A DNA stretch of 64,000 nt, taken from Urmitella timonensis (GTDB taxonomy: Bacteria > Actinomycetota > Actinomycetes > Actinomycetales > Actinomycetaceae). The notes under the pieces were generated by a model. That model was given only the letters and a program-made list of their open reading frames with translations. It made no database searches and was not told the origin of the DNA. Positions 8,800-17,131 of the stretch are shown in pieces. Made by a program: the position numbers and the translations under genes. Within the stretch, counting starts at the first letter, position 1, and each line of letters opens with the position of its first letter. Location: positions 186,001 through 250,000 of the forward strand of contig FQLW01000006.1 in assembly GCA_900120415.1 (NCBI GenBank), given 5' to 3'.

Positions 8800-10119
8800 T
8801 TATGACACGGTGGGGCTTACTGTGACTTTCACCTGGGGTGCGTCTAAGAATTGCGCTGCTAGAGAGCAAATATCTGCCGCGGTTACGCGCCGCAGCGCCG
8901 CATTCATCTGGTCGATAGTGCGCAGACGTCCTCCGGTAACTTCTGCGCGTCCCAGGCGCGCCATCCGCGCCCTGTTATCGTCCATCCCCAGTAGCACTCC
9001 CCCACTGAGCTGCCCTAATGCTTCCTTGAGTTCGCGTTCTTCAACTCCGCTCTCAGCTAGTTTTTCTAGTTCCCTATGCAATAAATCGGTAACCTTTTGC
9101 AGATTCTTAGGGGCGCAACCGGCGTAAAGACCAAAGGCTCCGCTGTCAGTGTAGGAGCTATCAAACGCATAGGTCGAGTAGGCTAGTCCCCGCTTTTCCC
9201 GGATTTCTTGGAAGAGTCTAGCGGACATTCCCCCCGATAGTATGGTCAGCAATAGACTTAAGGTGTCACGCTGGGGGGAATTGGCGGGCAGGGAACGGGT
9301 ACCGATAATGATTTGCGCTTGCTCAACCTTTTTATTTAGCTGTTTATCAGCTCTAACGGCTGGAAGGGGTGCGGGGCGGGAAGGGATTTCCGCGTCCTTA
9401 CCGCTATCAAGTTCCCAACCGTTTTTTGCAGCTGCTGTCATTATCAGTTCTGCCAAATAGTCATGGCTGATGTCACCGGCGGCAGCAACCACCAAATGTT
9501 GAGGTTGATACCAGCGTTGATGGTGTGATTTCACTGCCTCTAAGGGGGTAGCAGCTACGGTGCTTGCCGTACCTCCAACTGGTCTACCAAGAGGAGAATC
9601 CCCATATAACTGGCTTAAGAATTCTTCGTAGCAAACATCTTGGGGATCATCTTGCGACATGGCCAGTTCGTCCAGGATAACCGCGCGTTCTAGGTCGAAA
9701 TCTGCCTGTGCCAAGGCTGGGCGCGCTAGCATTTCGGTGAGCACTTCCACCGCCATTGGCAGGTCGCGGGAGAGTACCCGGCAATAATAGTGGGTGGATT
9801 CTTTGGCGGTGGCAGCGTTTAGTTCTCCCCCTACGGCATCAAAGGAACGGGAGATTTCCTTCGCGCTGCGGGTGGCAGAGCCTTTGAACAGTAAGTGTTC
9901 AAGATAGTGGGTAGAGCCTAGATGTTCCTCACCTTCGTCACGAGAACCTGCCGGAATCCAAAATCCGAGGACGACCGAGGGCGAGGCAGGAACCTGTTGG
10001 GTAATCAAGCGGATGCCGCCGGGAAGTATCGACCGCTCAATTAAAGTGCCGTTCTCTTTAATGCTGATGCGAGGACAATCAGCATTGAGGGGAAGTTCAA
10101 AATCGTTAATCTCAGGCAT
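8800..10119 (-). CDS. M16-family zinc metallopeptidase
   Basis: 439 residues, the length of single-unit M16B (processing-peptidase-like) enzymes. The inverted zinc motif HYLEH is at 71-75 with the third ligand Glu151 exactly 76 residues on (LDEL). The second half carries the substrate-binding R-Y type motif seen as FQEIREKRGLAYS. An M16 peptidase downstream of pnp and upstream of dapB is standard in actinobacteria. Substrate unknown; cytoplasmic, as no signal peptide is present. Confidence 0.93.
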   Translation of the reverse strand: MPEINDFELPLNADCPRISIKENGTLIERSILPGGIRLITQQVPASPSVVLGFWIPAGSRDEGEEHLGSTHYLEHLLFKGSATRSAKEISRSFDAVGGELNAATAKESTHYYCRVLSRDLPMAVEVLTEMLARPALAQADFDLERAVILDELAMSQDDPQDVCYEEFLSQLYGDSPLGRPVGGTASTVAATPLEAVKSHHQRWYQPQHLVVAAAGDISHDYLAELIMTAAAKNGWELDSGKDAEIPSRPAPLPAVRADKQLNKKVEQAQIIIGTRSLPANSPQRDTLSLLLTILSGGMSARLFQEIREKRGLAYSTYAFDSSYTDSGAFGLYAGCAPKNLQKVTDLLHRELEKLAESGVEERELKEALGQLSGGVLLGMDDNRARMARLGRAEVTGGRLRTIDQMNAALRRVTAADICSLAAQFLDAPQVKVTVSPTVS

Positions 10120-10120
10120 A

Positions 10121-10606
10121 TTATTTTCTATTTCCCTCTTGATTTTTGGGCTTAAAACTGCCGTTTTTTCTGGGATTCTTTATAGCTTTAGCGGTTTCAT
10201 TTTCTTGGTTAGAGCGTTTCTTGGTTGAGATAGTTTTTATCGCTAAAGCACAACCGAATAAGGCGAAAGTAAAAGCCGAGAAAATCGCGAGCGCAACCGA
10301 TAATAATTCAGCTTGGGCGCTAGCGGATATGAATGCATAAAGCAGACAAGCCCCAAAACTCAGGATGGAGATGATTAAGGCTCGTCCCCAAAAAGGACAG
10401 GCATCTAACTTAAAAACTAGGCGAATACCAGCCAATATGGATAAAAATATCCAGGAGATTGCCGAGATGATTAGCAGGGAAAAAACAGTAAAAACTGTAG
10501 CCAGTCCCTGTTCATCACCGGCGGTAACAGAAAATAAGATTAGGCAAATAAACAGGGAAACAAATATGCCTATCCCTGCAAGCAGCAAATCAAAAAATCT
10601 GCGCAC
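10121..10606 (-). CDS. Small integral membrane protein
   Basis: 161 residues with about four hydrophobic segments (FFDLLLAGIGIFVSLFICLILFSV; VFTVFSLLIISAISWIFLSILAG; ALIISILSFGACLLYAFI; LLSVALAIFSAFTFALFGCALAI) and a basic, Asn/Lys-rich tail predicted to be cytoplasmic. The frame is open to a TTG at 10666, but that extension falls inside the pnp terminator hairpin; GTG 10606 with AGGAAAGAG upstream is the better start. It ends 1 base before the M16 gene. No family recognised. Confidence 0.7.
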   Translation of the reverse strand: MRRFFDLLLAGIGIFVSLFICLILFSVTAGDEQGLATVFTVFSLLIISAISWIFLSILAGIRLVFKLDACPFWGRALIISILSFGACLLYAFISASAQAELLSVALAIFSAFTFALFGCALAIKTISTKKRSNQENETAKAIKNPRKNGSFKPKNQEGNRK

Positions 10607-10632
10607 TGTATATCTCTTTCCTGAAAATAAAA

Positions 10633-10667
10633 GTTGGCGAGGGCGCCATTTACTCGCCCTCGCCAAC
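10633..10667 (-). terminator. Rho-independent terminator of rpsO-pnp
   Basis: A perfect 13-bp inverted repeat (arms 10633-10645 and 10655-10667, 9-base loop) lies right after the pnp stop at 10680. On the minus strand the stem is followed by CTTTTATTTTC, a classic U-rich tract. Confidence 0.9.
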
Positions 10668-10679
10668 TATTCTTAGCGA

Positions 10680-13049
10680 TTATTCATCGTCACCATCTGA
10701 TTGCTCTTCGCGGCGATCGTCACGTCGATCATCGCGACGATTATTGCGATGCCGGCGGCTACGGTTACGAGAGCGACGAGGACGCTCTTCGTCTTCGGAG
10801 CGACGAGATTCCTGCTTAGCTTCGTTTTCAGCTAATGCGGCCTCTTGCTCTTCACTGAGTACCGCCACCAGGGATAGTTTGCCCCGTTCGTCGATTTCTT
10901 CGATCTCTACCTGAACTTGGTCGCCAACGCCCAGTACGTCCTCTACCTGGTTGATGCGTTTGCCCCCTACCAGGCGACGGATCTGGGAAATATGCAGCAG
11001 ACCGTCCTTGCCGGGGGTCAGGGATATGAAAGCCCCGAAGGAGGTGGTCTTAACCACGGTTCCCACGAAACGCTCCCCTACCTCAGGCATTTGCGGGTTA
11101 GCGATTGCATTCACGGCGGCCCGAGCTGCCTCTGCCGATTCAGCATCGGAGGAAGAAATATAGACAGTGCCGTCATCTTCGATAGTTACTTCCGCGCCAG
11201 TATCTTCTTGAATCTGGTTAATCATCTTGCCCTTCGGGCCGATGACCTCGCCAATCTTGTCTACCGGCACCTGTACGGTGATGATGCGCGGAGCATAGGG
11301 GCTCATTTCGTCCGGTTCTGGAATAGCCTGTTCAATCAGGTTCAAGATTTCCAGGCGGGCTTCCTTAGCCTGAGCTAGCGCACCTTTCAGCACGTCAGAG
11401 GGGATACCGTCCAGCTTGGTGTCTAGCTGTAGGGCGGTAATAAAGTCCCGAGTACCGGTTACTTTGAAGTCCATATCCCCGAAGCCGTCCTCGGCTCCCA
11501 AAATATCGGTGAGGGTCATGTACTTGGTGGTACCGTCCTCGTTCGGTTCACTCATTAGCCCCATGGCAATCCCGGCTACCGGAGCTTTTAGTGGCACACC
11601 CGCGTTTAGTAGCGAAATCGTGGAGGCGCAAGCCGAACCCATAGAGGAAGAGCCGTTAGACCCCATAACTTCGGATACCTGACGGATAGCGTAAGGGAAT
11701 TCTTCCTTGGAGGGAAGTACCGGCTCTAACGCCATTTCCGCGAGGTGACCGTGCCCGATTTCGCGGCGCTTGGGGCTGCCCACGCGACCGGTTTCACCGG
11801 TGCAATAGGGCGGGAAGTTGTATTGATGCATATAGCGTTTGCGGGTCACCGGGCTGAGGTTATCGAGCTGCTGTTCCATCCGCAGCATATTCAGGGTGGT
11901 TACCCCCAACACCTGGGTTTCTCCGCGACGGAAAATCGCGGATCCGTGCAGGCGGGGCAGCACTCCGGCGCGCGCATAGAGCGAGCGAATCTGGTTGGGC
12001 TGACGTCCATCCATCCGCACGCCTTCGTTTAGGGTGCGGGTACGGATTAGCTCTTTTTCGAGGGCGCGGAAAGCGGCTTTGAGCTCTTTCTCTCCCTCGG
12101 GGAAACGCTCTTCCAGGTCGGAAAGCATTTGGTCTTTGATTTCATCAACCCGGTTTTGCCGTTCGAGTTTCTCTGCGATCTGTACGGCCTGGTCAAGCTG
12201 TTCGCGGCAGTTTTCGGCCACCGCATCCCAGTGTTCGTCCTCGAAGTCTTTAAATAGCGGGAACTCTAGGGTTTCTTTCTGACACTTGGCCGCTACCTGC
12301 GCTTGCGCGCGGCATAGTTCCTTAATGAAAGGTTTAGCGGCTTCCAGACCGGCAGCTACTACATCTTCGGTCGGAGCGGTCTGTCCCTGTTGAATTAGTT
12401 CCCAGGTGCCTTCGCCGCCGCCGGCCTCTACCATCATAATGGCTACGTCTTCGCCGCCATCAGCGGTTTGAATAACCCGTCCGGCAACCACCATGTTGAA
12501 AGTGGAACGCTCGATTTCGCTGTAACGTGGGAAAGCTACCCACTGTCCATCAATTAGGGATAGTCGAGTGCCGCCGATCGGCCCGGAGAAGGGCAGACCG
12601 GAAATCTGGGTGGACATACTGGCAGCGTTAATGGCTAGCACGTCGTAGGCATCATCAGGGTGTACGGTCAGTACCGTAGCTACCACCTGTACCTCGTTAC
12701 GCAGCCCTTTTACGAATGAGGGGCGCAACGGACGGTCGATTTGGCGCGCAGCAAGAATCGCTTCCGTGCCGGGGCGTCCTTCCCGCCGGAAGAAGTTTCC
12801 GGGGATACGTCCCGCCGCGTATTGGCGTTCTTCTACGTCAACGGTGAGCGGGAAGAAATCAAACTGGTCGCGCGGGTTTTTACCTACCGTAGTGGCAGAT
12901 AGAACTGTGGTTTCATCATCCAGGTATGCCAGCGCACTGCCGGCAGCCTGCTGGGCGAGTAGGCCAGTTTCGAAGCGCACGGTGCGCTGTCCGAAACGAC
13001 CGTTATCGATGATTGCCTCGGAGGCAATCACTTCTGGATCGTCCATCAT
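10680..13049 (-). CDS. pnp: Polyribonucleotide nucleotidyltransferase (PNPase)
   Basis: 789 residues; phosphorolytic 3'-5' exoribonuclease of RNA decay, cytoplasmic trimer. Two RNase PH-like domains, the second with the [13 protein letters not shown] catalytic stretch, then a KH domain ([16 protein letters not shown]) and an S1 domain ([15 protein letters not shown]). The C-terminal ~45 residues are an Arg/Asp-rich low-complexity tail ([17 protein letters not shown]) typical of actinobacterial PNPase. It begins with two consecutive ATGs (13049, 13046); AAGGAG lies 13-16 bases upstream, so the second is equally possible. Downstream of rpsO as in most bacteria. Confidence 0.97.
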   Translation of the reverse strand: MMDDPEVIASEAIIDNGRFGQRTVRFETGLLAQQAAGSALAYLDDETTVLSATTVGKNPRDQFDFFPLTVDVEERQYAAGRIPGNFFRREGRPGTEAILAARQIDRPLRPSFVKGLRNEVQVVATVLTVHPDDAYDVLAINAASMSTQISGLPFSGPIGGTRLSLIDGQWVAFPRYSEIERSTFNMVVAGRVIQTADGGEDVAIMMVEAGGGEGTWELIQQGQTAPTEDVVAAGLEAAKPFIKELCRAQAQVAAKCQKETLEFPLFKDFEDEHWDAVAENCREQLDQAVQIAEKLERQNRVDEIKDQMLSDLEERFPEGEKELKAAFRALEKELIRTRTLNEGVRMDGRQPNQIRSLYARAGVLPRLHGSAIFRRGETQVLGVTTLNMLRMEQQLDNLSPVTRKRYMHQYNFPPYCTGETGRVGSPKRREIGHGHLAEMALEPVLPSKEEFPYAIRQVSEVMGSNGSSSMGSACASTISLLNAGVPLKAPVAGIAMGLMSEPNEDGTTKYMTLTDILGAEDGFGDMDFKVTGTRDFITALQLDTKLDGIPSDVLKGALAQAKEARLEILNLIEQAIPEPDEMSPYAPRIITVQVPVDKIGEVIGPKGKMINQIQEDTGAEVTIEDDGTVYISSSDAESAEAARAAVNAIANPQMPEVGERFVGTVVKTTSFGAFISLTPGKDGLLHISQIRRLVGGKRINQVEDVLGVGDQVQVEIEEIDERGKLSLVAVLSEEQEAALAENEAKQESRRSEDEERPRRSRNRSRRHRNNRRDDRRDDRREEQSDGDDE

Positions 13050-13219
13050 TTTCTTTTATTTACTCCTTGTATTCCATCTTCTAGGGCGGGTGCCCTCCTG
13101 AGAGCTATCACCTTGTGATGGGCGGTCAACGATCGAGACCCACGGAGATAGGCGACTAGAAACTGCTGTGCCTGATCCGGAGGCCACCACCGAAGACCGA
13201 AACCGGGGTGATAGCAGTA

Positions 13220-13241
13220 CGGCCCGGCGGTAACCGGGCCG
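13220..13241 (-). other. Intergenic hairpin between rpsO and pnp
   Basis: A perfect 8-bp stem (CGGCCCGG/CCGGGCCG, 6-base loop) directly after the rpsO stop, without a following U tract. In other bacteria the rpsO-pnp space holds RNase processing hairpins; here that role is inferred. The remaining 170 bases to pnp hold no gene. Confidence 0.55.
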
Positions 13242-13250
13242 ATTAGCAAA

Positions 13251-13520
13251 CTATTTACGCAAACCTAAACGAGCGATTAGGGAACGGTAACGTTCAATAT
13301 CGATATCTTTTAGGTAACCGAGTAGGCGACGGCGCTGCCCTACCAGCAGCATCAAGCCGCGGCGGGAGTGGTGGTCGTGCGCATGAGTTTTGAAGTGTTC
13401 AGTTAAATCTTTAATCCGCTTGGATAGTAGCGCGATTTGCACCTCAGGCGAACCCGTATCACCGGGATGGGTCGCGTATTCTTCCATGATCTTGGCTTTT
13501 TCTTCTTTACTCAGTGCCAC
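13251..13520 (-). CDS. rpsO: 30S ribosomal protein S15
   Basis: 89 residues, exactly the family length, when the GTG at 13520 is used; AAGGAG sits 8 bases upstream. The longer open frame to 13586 would add 22 residues not found in S15. The S15 signature [24 protein letters not shown] and the [23 protein letters not shown] segment are present. Binds 16S rRNA helix 22 early in 30S assembly. Confidence 0.97.
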   Translation of the reverse strand: MALSKEEKAKIMEEYATHPGDTGSPEVQIALLSKRIKDLTEHFKTHAHDHHSRRGLMLLVGQRRRLLGYLKDIDIERYRSLIARLGLRK

Positions 13521-14101
13521 TGGGTTCTCCTTTTCTTCTACTTGTTGCACGGAGCTCCGGGGCAGTTTCACCCGGGCATGACGCATCCGTGGCCGGCTTT
13601 TAACGGCTTTACCAGCCTAACATTATCGCTGCTGGCAATCCTATTTTGACGCTGGTGAACTAGGACACGCGTAGCGCAGGGGTAAGCGCGAGGGCGAGGG
13701 CGAGGACGCTGTCGCAAGTTACGCGCGGGGTCTTGAACTTATCTAATTCTCCATTTCGGGGCTGGCTCGGTAAAAGCACTCCGGGGCCCCGTGACCTGCT
13801 CTGTAAAAGTTCAGAAAGAGGGCTTTCAACTATCCACCAAAAGGGTAACGTAACCGATTCTTTAAGTAATGTTTAGTAGCGTGTCCCTCTCGTATCTTTT
13901 ACTGACCGCGCCCCCTGTTCGCACGGAGTTCCATCCTCAGAGCGGGGGCTTGGTTTTCCCTCCCGCCCAAGAATTCGGAAAAAGACCGCAGGCATTTTCC
14001 GAATTCTTATGCCCACCGCGCCTACTCGGATAAACCAATCCCCCGCACTCTGCGGCACGCCCTAACCTGCGCGGAAGGCATATCTTAGTTCGGTGATTAT
14101 T
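13521..14101. other. Gene-free 580-base stretch upstream of rpsO
   Basis: No convincing gene on either strand. It must hold the rpsO promoter near its left end. Seen: a short GCGAGG-type tandem run near 13690-13710, a GGGGCCCC palindrome near 13783-13790, and the long perfect inverted repeat listed separately. I see no tRNA-like fold. It marks the junction between the conserved block and the accessory island. Confidence 0.5.
13969..14008. repeat. Perfect 14-bp inverted repeat
   Basis: Arms AAGAATTCGGAAAA (13969-13982) and TTTTCCGAATTCTT (13995-14008) match perfectly around a 12-base loop. It lies about 95 bases downstream of the rhuM-like gene on the minus strand, so it could end that transcript. 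No U tract follows beyond the stem's own T residues. Confidence 0.6.
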
Positions 14102-14311
14102 TCATCTGGTTTCGCCATCATAGTCCCCCGCCTCCAAGGCTTTGGCAGCGAACTTGTCGAAATCGGATTGATATTCCCTGTCTTGGATTATTCGATATTT
14201 TTCCAGTTCTTCTTTGGCTGCCTGGTCGGCTATTTTCTTAGAGATTTTCCCGGCGCTCTCTAAGAGTTCGCGACTATCAAGAGTGAGTACTTGGTTAGGA
14301 ATTTCTCCCAT
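14102..14311 (-). pseudogene. C-terminal part of rhuM, out of frame
   Basis: This frame encodes the expected RhuM C-terminus (SRELLESAGKISKKIADQ followed by KYRIIQDREYQSDFD), which continues the upstream frame after a -1 shift inside 14260-14311. The two frames overlap by 52 bases. One missing nucleotide near CTCTTGATAG explains the split; there is no slippery heptamer that would suggest programmed frameshifting. Confidence 0.75.
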
Positions 14312-15180
14312 TCTTCCATGGTGGTAGGAATATGCCGCTTGGCACGCGATTCTGCCAGGTTTAGATAGGCTTCAACGATTCGTCCTAAATCAGCCAATTC
14401 GTCTTTCGTGAGGTAGTTCTTGGCTACGGTAACATCGCTGGCTAGGACTTTCCCATCCGGAGAGTTTTTCCAAGTCGTTAACCCCATATGCGGTTTGGTA
14501 GCGTCAGCTCGCTGGGCAATCAACTCGGCAGCGGTATGACCATGCACCGCGTAATGTAGTTTGTTTTGAACGGCAGCGAAGAATGTTTTGGTGGTGGGAG
14601 CGTTGCGGTTGTAGTCGACGGCGGTGGCGTAGATGTCGGTTATTTTTTGGTAAAAGCGGCGCTCCGAGAGCCGAATCTCGCGGACTTCTTGGAGTAGTTC
14701 CTCGAAATAGTCATGCCCGAGAATCTTCCCCGACTCCATGCGGGCGCGGTCAATAATATAGCCACGCAAAGTGAAGTCGCGAAGAACAGCGGTTGCCCAC
14801 TGGCGGAACTGGGTAGCGCGAATAGAGTTAACACGGTAGCCAACGGAAATAATCGTGTCTAAGTTGTAATGCTGGATTTGGCGAGTTACCTGGCGAGAGC
14901 CCTCTTGGCGAACTATCCGGAAATTCCGGATAGTTGCCTCAGGGCTTAACTCACCGGAAGAGAAAATGGTCTTAAGATGCTCGTTGACTGTCCGCACATC
15001 CACGTCAAAAAGCTGCGCCATCAGCTTTTGCGTCAGCCAAATCGTGCCGTCCTCATAGCGCACTTCAACACCCACGCCGGGCTGAGCGGTGAATACCAGA
15101 AACTGCCCGGAATCATGCTTAACCATTGTCCGAGAACTGGCCTTTCCGAGGCTCTTTCCAACTTTACTATTCTTCGTCAT
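14260..15180 (-). CDS. RhuM-family protein, frameshifted before its C-terminus
   Basis: 306 residues in this frame. It matches the virulence-protein RhuM family: WLTQKLMAQLFDVDVRTVNEHL, then a KxE-type core with NLDTIISVGYRVNS and RATQFRQWATAVLRDF, and a Fic/Doc-like C-terminal region. RhuM proteins are widespread on islands; their function is not settled. The last five residues before the stop (IVANS) are out-of-frame sequence; intact family members continue for ~45 more residues, which are present in the overlapping frame. Start ATG 15180. A gene of the island rather than core. Confidence 0.75.
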   Translation of the reverse strand: MTKNSKVGKSLGKASSRTMVKHDSGQFLVFTAQPGVGVEVRYEDGTIWLTQKLMAQLFDVDVRTVNEHLKTIFSSGELSPEATIRNFRIVRQEGSRQVTRQIQHYNLDTIISVGYRVNSIRATQFRQWATAVLRDFTLRGYIIDRARMESGKILGHDYFEELLQEVREIRLSERRFYQKITDIYATAVDYNRNAPTTKTFFAAVQNKLHYAVHGHTAAELIAQRADATKPHMGLTTWKNSPDGKVLASDVTVAKNYLTKDELADLGRIVEAYLNLAESRAKRHIPTTMEEWEKFLTKYSLLIVANS

Positions 15181-15455
15181 ACCGTATCTCTAGATATTTC
15201 CCTGATTGAGGGCTTCCAATTGCAGACCGCCGCAAAGGCGCAAACCGTTGCTTCTGAGTCTAAACCAAGCTCTTTACCCCCGCGGCTCTCCCATTACTCC
15301 TCAAGATAATTTCCGCTAGTAAGGAAACTTCGTCTCGCCCTATTTAATTCGTACTCGGAAGAATAAACCCCCGCGCCGTCCAGCCCCCAATGCGTGACAG
15401 CTCAAGCCCTGGCACCCCCACGACAAATAAACAACGAAGAATCCCGAAGATGAGC

Positions 15456-15461
15456 TAAAAT
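15456..15461 (+). promoter_or_regulatory. Possible -10 box of a leaderless transcript
   Basis: TAAAAT lies 6 bases before the ATG at 15468 in the context TAAAATTGGCTA-ATG, with no ribosome-binding site. A near-identical arrangement, TAAACTTGGCTT-GTG, precedes the MarR gene at 44938. Leaderless mRNAs are common in actinobacteria; assignment is inference. Confidence 0.35.
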
Positions 15462-15467
15462 TGGCTA

Positions 15468-16187
15468 ATGCGTGAAACCCGTGATTTTGATGCCGAGTTT
15501 TTGAATAAAGACAGTACACAGAGGGTTCTTCCTCCCGCCAAATACTCCAAACGCCCCGCTGTTGGCACAACTATAACCCTTGGTCTGAGCCTTGCGGTGC
15601 TAATCGGTTTCGGTTCAGTCGCAAATGATATGTTCCCGTTTTCGGGAGTATTCATCACGATTATGACGAAGCTAGCCAGTTCCGGACTAGGGTTTGTCAT
15701 GATTGCGCTGCTGGTGGGCTGGTTCTCTAAATCCTCGAAAATCGCTGCTAGCGTAGCTTCCGTTTCAATTCTATTTGCGTTAGCAATCTATTACTGTGCA
15801 ATCCCTGTCTATAACTTGCGCCCGCGGGCGGCGGGCAGCGACATTGCACAGATTGCCCTGGTCTGGACACTGTTAGGGGTGGGCTGCGGAGTATTCGTTG
15901 GCTCAATGGCTTTTTTTGCTCATTATGGAACGCTGACTCAACGCTCTATCGCCACCGGCTTCCCCCTCGGTTTGATTTTAGGTCCCGTAGTGGTGGGGTT
16001 ACTGCAAGGCGTAGACCTGCGCAGCTTAGAAATACTCGCAGTCGTAGCCATCACGGGTTTTATTCCCGTTGTTGGCCTGCTGGCATCACTGCGACGCACA
16101 AAACCAAGGCTGCTTTTTCTCTCAGCGCTAGCGGGGATTATTTTCTCCGGAGGGCTATTTTTAGTGGTGTACGCTTTATACTACTGA
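15468..16187 (+). CDS. Multi-pass membrane protein, unknown function
   Basis: 239 residues with a short hydrophilic N-terminus (MRETRDFDAEF...) and about seven hydrophobic segments, beginning with TTITLGLSLAVLIGFGSV and ending LLFLSALAGIIFSGGLFLVVYALYY. The layout resembles small DUF6518-like membrane proteins, but I would not assign a family. It lacks a ribosome-binding site and may be leaderless. Its 3' end overlaps the remains of the vapC fragment on the other strand. The 287 bases before it (15181-15467) contain no gene. Confidence 0.6.
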   Translation: MRETRDFDAEFLNKDSTQRVLPPAKYSKRPAVGTTITLGLSLAVLIGFGSVANDMFPFSGVFITIMTKLASSGLGFVMIALLVGWFSKSSKIAASVASVSILFALAIYYCAIPVYNLRPRAAGSDIAQIALVWTLLGVGCGVFVGSMAFFAHYGTLTQRSIATGFPLGLILGPVVVGLLQGVDLRSLEILAVVAITGFIPVVGLLASLRRTKPRLLFLSALAGIIFSGGLFLVVYALYY

Positions 16188-16343
16188 CACATTACCGACA
16201 ACTACGCACATTAAGACACCAATCCTTACCTCAGACCAGTTAGCCGCGCCAACCACGCCTTGCCCCAGTACCTGCTCTACCCGCTGCCATCCGGGTTCTT
16301 CTTGCAAGAAAGCCAGGAGAGCAGAAGCATCTAAAACAAACAT
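16176..16343 (-). pseudogene. Truncated VapC (PIN-domain) toxin
   Basis: 55 codons from ATG 16343. The start is a clear PIN domain: MFVLDASALLAFLQEEPGW with the first acidic catalytic residue (Asp5) and NWSEV with the second conserved Glu, then the sequence departs from the family and stops. PIN toxins are ~130 residues, so more than half, with the remaining catalytic acids, is gone. Its ATG overlaps the antitoxin stop (TAATG), the normal VapBC arrangement. Too short for most gene finders. Confidence 0.7.
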
Positions 16344-16543
16344 TAGAAAGATTCTTTCTGAGCGGCGCTGCGGCGCTCCGCCAGCAGTTCCTCCACCAGG
16401 CTGCCGGCTCCAATTTGTTTCCTTATTAGCTGTTTAGCTTGCTTTTGAGTCATAGTAATAACCCCGTTTGGGGTATCTAGCATCAACAGTTGGGTGCCTG
16501 GTTCCCACTTTTGGCTACGGCGTAGCGCCGAAGGGATCACCAA
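16343..16543 (-). CDS. AbrB/MazE-type (VapB) antitoxin, N-terminus damaged
   Basis: 66 residues from GTG 16543: a swapped-hairpin AbrB DNA-binding core (VIPSALRRSQKWEPGTQLLMLDT) and a C-terminal toxin-binding helix. In the same frame the family N-terminus WGRRGRL lies just upstream of the GTG, but no start codon is available; an ATG at 16584 opens MNASYAAS in the neighbouring frame, which meets it one base out of register near a run of five G. Most likely a one-base deletion has broken the original start. It lies upstream of the truncated VapC toxin. Confidence 0.6.
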   Translation of the reverse strand: MVIPSALRRSQKWEPGTQLLMLDTPNGVITMTQKQAKQLIRKQIGAGSLVEELLAERRSAAQKESF

Positions 16544-16662
16544 ACGCCCTCTTCTCCCCCAGAGGCTGCATAGGAGGCATTCATATTACGACTGTGCACC
16601 TAAGCCATCTTAGAGAAACCACGAACTCAAGTACACAGAAGTATTCACTAAACGCCCCAATT

Positions 16663-16690
16663 GAAGTACAATATGAGTATATTGTACTTC
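16663..16690 (+). promoter_or_regulatory. Perfect 12-bp palindrome, likely RelB operator
   Basis: GAAGTACAATAT and ATATTGTACTTC flank a 4-base spacer; the arms match perfectly. It sits 23 bases before the RelB/DinJ start. RelB-type antitoxins autorepress by binding such operators, so this is the likely site; binding itself is inference. Confidence 0.65.
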
Positions 16691-16713
16691 TACTGGACTA
16701 TAGGGTGATTGTT

Positions 16714-17013
16714 ATGACCACTTCCACTGCTACCAGAATTAACTTCCGAACAGACACAGAAACCAAACAGTCTGCCGAGAAGCTTTTCGATGCCCTGGGG
16801 CTTGATATGACAACAGCACTCAATATGTTCTTAAAGCAGGCAGTACGGGATCAGGCGCTGCCGATTCGTCCCGCCCTCACCTATGTCCCCAATGCGAAGA
16901 CAACTCGCGCCCTAGCACACGCACAAAGGGTTATCGAGGGTAAAGATTCAGAAGATGGGGCAGTTTTTGAGGACGCAAACCAGGCAATAGATTTTCTGGA
17001 CTCCCTAGCATGA
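16714..17013 (+). CDS. RelB/DinJ-family antitoxin, orphan
   Basis: 99 residues from ATG 16714; the frame is open further upstream to 16468 but that part is out of family. It has the ribbon-helix-helix start (TRINFRTDTETKQSAEKLFDALGLDMTTALNMFLKQA) followed by a DinJ-like C-terminal tail that would wrap a toxin. The partner toxin gene is reduced to a start overlapping its stop (ATGA) and 11 codons. The upstream palindrome suggests it is still autoregulated. Confidence 0.85.
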   Translation: MTTSTATRINFRTDTETKQSAEKLFDALGLDMTTALNMFLKQAVRDQALPIRPALTYVPNAKTTRALAHAQRVIEGKDSEDGAVFEDANQAIDFLDSLA

Positions 17014-17045
17014 AAATTATTTTTGACCGCCAGAACATAACGTAA
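17010..17045 (+). pseudogene. 11-codon remnant of a RelE/YafQ-type toxin
   Basis: ATG at 17010 overlaps the antitoxin stop in the usual ATGA coupling, then MKIIFDRQNIT and TAA. The first residues look like a RelE-family start, but the body is absent. Only position and the coupling support the call. Confidence 0.4.
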
Positions 17046-17072
17046 ACCCGTATCTTTACCCCAATCCCTTAG

Positions 17073-17116
17073 AATCTTTACTATTTGCCACTTTCTTGCT
17101 GTAATAAGTAAAGATT
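17073..17116 (+). promoter_or_regulatory. Inverted repeat before the HTH-Fic gene
   Basis: AATCTTTACT (17073-17082) and AGTAAAGATT (17107-17116) form perfect 10-bp arms 24 bases apart; a third ATCTTTAC lies at 17052-17059. The right arm ends 3 bases before the GGAGG ribosome-binding site. Since the downstream protein has an HTH domain, this is a good autoregulatory operator candidate (inference). Confidence 0.5.
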
Positions 17117-17131
17117 TTGGAGGTGTTTGCG

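Noticed and set aside
10606-10666. Longer N-terminus for the small membrane protein from TTG 10666
   Set aside because: The added codons are the pnp terminator stem; GTG 10606 has a proper ribosome-binding site.
13873-14058. 61-codon minus-strand open frame upstream of rpsO
   Set aside because: No ribosome-binding site, no family likeness, and it spans the perfect inverted repeat at 13969-14008.
14260-14311. Programmed -1 frameshift in rhuM
   Set aside because: No slippery heptamer or downstream stem; a one-base deletion is simpler.
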